Positions 6,401 through 6,572 of a DNA stretch of 6,572 nucleotides are shown here, one piece after another; the stretch's first letter is position 1, and every line of letters begins with the position of its first letter. Made by a program: the position numbers and the translations under genes. This DNA is from Bacteroidota bacterium (GTDB lineage: Bacteria > Bacteroidota > Bacteroidia > J057), in NCBI GenBank assembly GCA_003696875.1, contig RFHL01001170.1, positions 1-6,572 on the forward strand, given 5' to 3'. Under the pieces are notes generated by a model that searched no databases, was not told the origin of the DNA, and saw only the letters and a program-made list of their open reading frames with translations.

Positions 6401-6499
6401 GTGGGTACCTACTCCTCGATCTTTGTGGCCAGCCCGATTGCGTTGGATACCATCCTGCGTCGTCATCCTGAGCTGGAGAAAGGCCAGGAAAACGCCTAA
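3407..6499 (+). CDS. secDF: SecDF fusion, proton-driven protein-export subunit
   Basis: A 1030-residue RND-superfamily membrane protein in which SecD and SecF are fused, common in Bacteroidota. SecDF associates with SecYEG and uses proton motive force to pull exported proteins to the periplasmic side. SecD half: TM1 7-25, GLDLQGG at 90-96, periplasmic P1 with DGKVYSYPVV (474-483), TVGPTLGAENITSG (526-539) and five more helices (about 540-690). These include GMAVDANVLIFERIREE (600-616) with the proton-pathway aspartate D604. SecF half: TM about 722-740, GVDFKGG (745-751), SDVGPTVASDIREAA (840-854), VFHDVIITLG (886-895) and IGYSINDTVVVFDRIREN (923-940) with D929 and R936. Both halves look intact. 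Residues 265-329 form an acidic insert with no Lys or Arg. No Shine-Dalgarno precedes the ATG; the upstream stretch is T-rich. secDF is probably transcribed with the small gene upstream, or from a promoter not recognised here. Confidence 0.97.
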   Translation: MKNKNTIIFLLLVFVAICGYNLYWTYVQFSSDSRMTQVESAYRNLQLTKPDTALWTADDKMLKDRYESLAGDTAFHNRRKRAIERSFTLGLDLQGGMFVTLEVGIEDLIRQLASNPGDTALNGALACANQRQALESADFVSLFVECFKTRNPERPLGVTFSNEELGISVGSSDSEVEQLLQDEAKSAIDRTFNIIRTRIDQFGVVSPNLQLQEGTGRILLELPGVKEPERVRKLLRSTAKLEFYTNYSWREAYPVLVDINAKLRALQGLEDTASTETVDAPQPDETELAEIVEPDTTAEDTSFTSTENLGADDSTDVPFDQLSEAEQEARRREFERENPLWALLTPADFETFNRVGSESPMVGVVLASDTAKMRRIDQILAMEEIQSIIPPKMRFAWTFKPRGTQGGGYYELIAIFDDGTPALSGEEISLARQDFDPNNPSESIVSMRMTPEGTKEWARITEANVGKHISILLDGKVYSYPVVNDPIRNGNTQISGGFTIQEAQDLANVLKAGQLPVPARIEGEETVGPTLGAENITSGLNSFLLAFLVTLIFMGVYYARAGIVANVALLANLLFILGCSAAFTIVLTLPGIAAIVLTVGMAVDANVLIFERIREELARDKTLKASIKAGFSNAFSSVMDANITTFLTGVVLYAVGIGPIRGFAVSLMIGIITSLISALIITRLILDYYANKGKGSIAFGFSWTTGLFDKVKLQMVNRRKIFYGVSGGLVLVSLILMLTVGFKTGVDFKGGRQFVVEFTDANGNPAPLSDVDVEVIRGDLTAAFENNEPVIKTLRYDNQLMITTSYLVAERDSTNFVEETMIKGLDQNYSNLTHTVISTSDVGPTVASDIREAAYLSVIFSLLIIFFYILVRFRKWQYSLGAIVAVFHDVIITLGVFSLLSLFDLPFNVEINQAMIAALLTIIGYSINDTVVVFDRIRENIGEMKSSALSFIYNTSIDQTISRTLITSLTTFLTALILFLFGGDVIRGFVFAIMVGISVGTYSSIFVASPIALDTILRRHPELEKGQENA

Positions 6500-6502
6500 A
6501 GC

Positions 6503-6522
6503 CGGTAGGGAAACCCCTTCCG
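6503..6522 (+). other. small imperfect hairpin after secDF
   Basis: CGGTAGGG pairs with CCCTTCCG (one T-T mismatch) around an AAAC loop, beginning 4 nt after the secDF stop. No U-tract follows (ATCGACAT), so it is a weak terminator or mRNA 3'-end stabiliser at best. Confidence 0.35.
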
Positions 6523-6529
6523 ATCGACA

Positions 6530-6572
6530 TCCATACGCGGGGACAGGTAAGCTACCTGTCCCCGCGTATGGA
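6530..6572. repeat. perfect 20-bp inverted repeat (REP-like hairpin or terminator stem)
   Basis: The arm 6530-6549 (TCCATACGCG then GGGACAGGTA) is exactly reverse-complementary to 6553-6572, with a 3-nt loop (AGC). The stem begins 31 nt after the secDF stop and the right arm ends at the last base of the window, so a U-tract or longer arms cannot be checked. It could be a terminator stem, a dispersed palindromic repeat (the GGGGACAG/CTGTCCCC core resembles REP-type palindromes I have seen elsewhere, from memory), or the end of a mobile element. Confidence 0.9.

Noticed and set aside
1..6572. tRNA, rRNA, CRISPR array, transposase or toxin-antitoxin genes.
   Set aside because: Reading both strands showed no tRNA-like sequence, no spaced direct repeats other than the folE 9-bp repeats, and no transposase or toxin-antitoxin protein.

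Overview
The window is an ordinary bacterial chromosome segment of moderately high G+C. It probably comes from the Bacteroidota/FCB group. Three signs point there: SecD and SecF are fused in one polypeptide; one promoter matches the Bacteroidota pattern well (TTTG, 20 nt, TATATTTG at 2836-2867); and none of the gene starts has a convincing Shine-Dalgarno sequence. The assignment is an inference from these signs, not a database match.

Layout. Positions 1-516 (minus strand, cut by the window edge) hold the N-terminus of an FAD-dependent oxidoreductase of the carotenoid desaturase/isomerase/retinol saturase type. A 233-nt gap separates it from a divergent two-gene pterin operon: a 6-pyruvoyl-tetrahydropterin synthase-type enzyme (750-1160), then GTP cyclohydrolase I (folE, 1171-1872) with a histidine-rich N-terminal tail encoded by 9-bp tandem repeats. 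A strong hairpin (1898-1924) ends this operon and lies between it and a convergent minus-strand gene for a six-helix voltage-gated-type potassium channel with a C-terminal zinc ribbon (1930-2766). Divergent from the channel, and directly behind the good promoter, is a 119-residue unrecognised membrane protein (2878-3237). It is followed after 169 nt by secDF (3407-6499). The window ends in a perfect 20-bp inverted repeat (6530-6572).

How the genes work together. FolE converts GTP to 7,8-dihydroneopterin triphosphate, the substrate of the PTPS-family enzyme just upstream. Its CNNPNYHGHNY signature is of the animal PTPS type (C-x5-HGH), so the pair may make a tetrahydropterin rather than only feeding queuosine synthesis. 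SecDF uses the proton gradient to help protein export through SecYEG.

The most interesting candidate is the small gene in front of secDF. It has an N-terminal signal-anchor-like helix and a second helix about 27 residues before the end. It ends in FCPPVRAP-stop, with a second RAP ten residues earlier. Position, architecture and the RAP ending resemble the Sec-monitoring translation-arrest peptides (SecM, VemP, MifM and the RAPP/RAPG peptides). The region after its stop can form alternative RNA structures. This is a hypothesis from sequence reading only.
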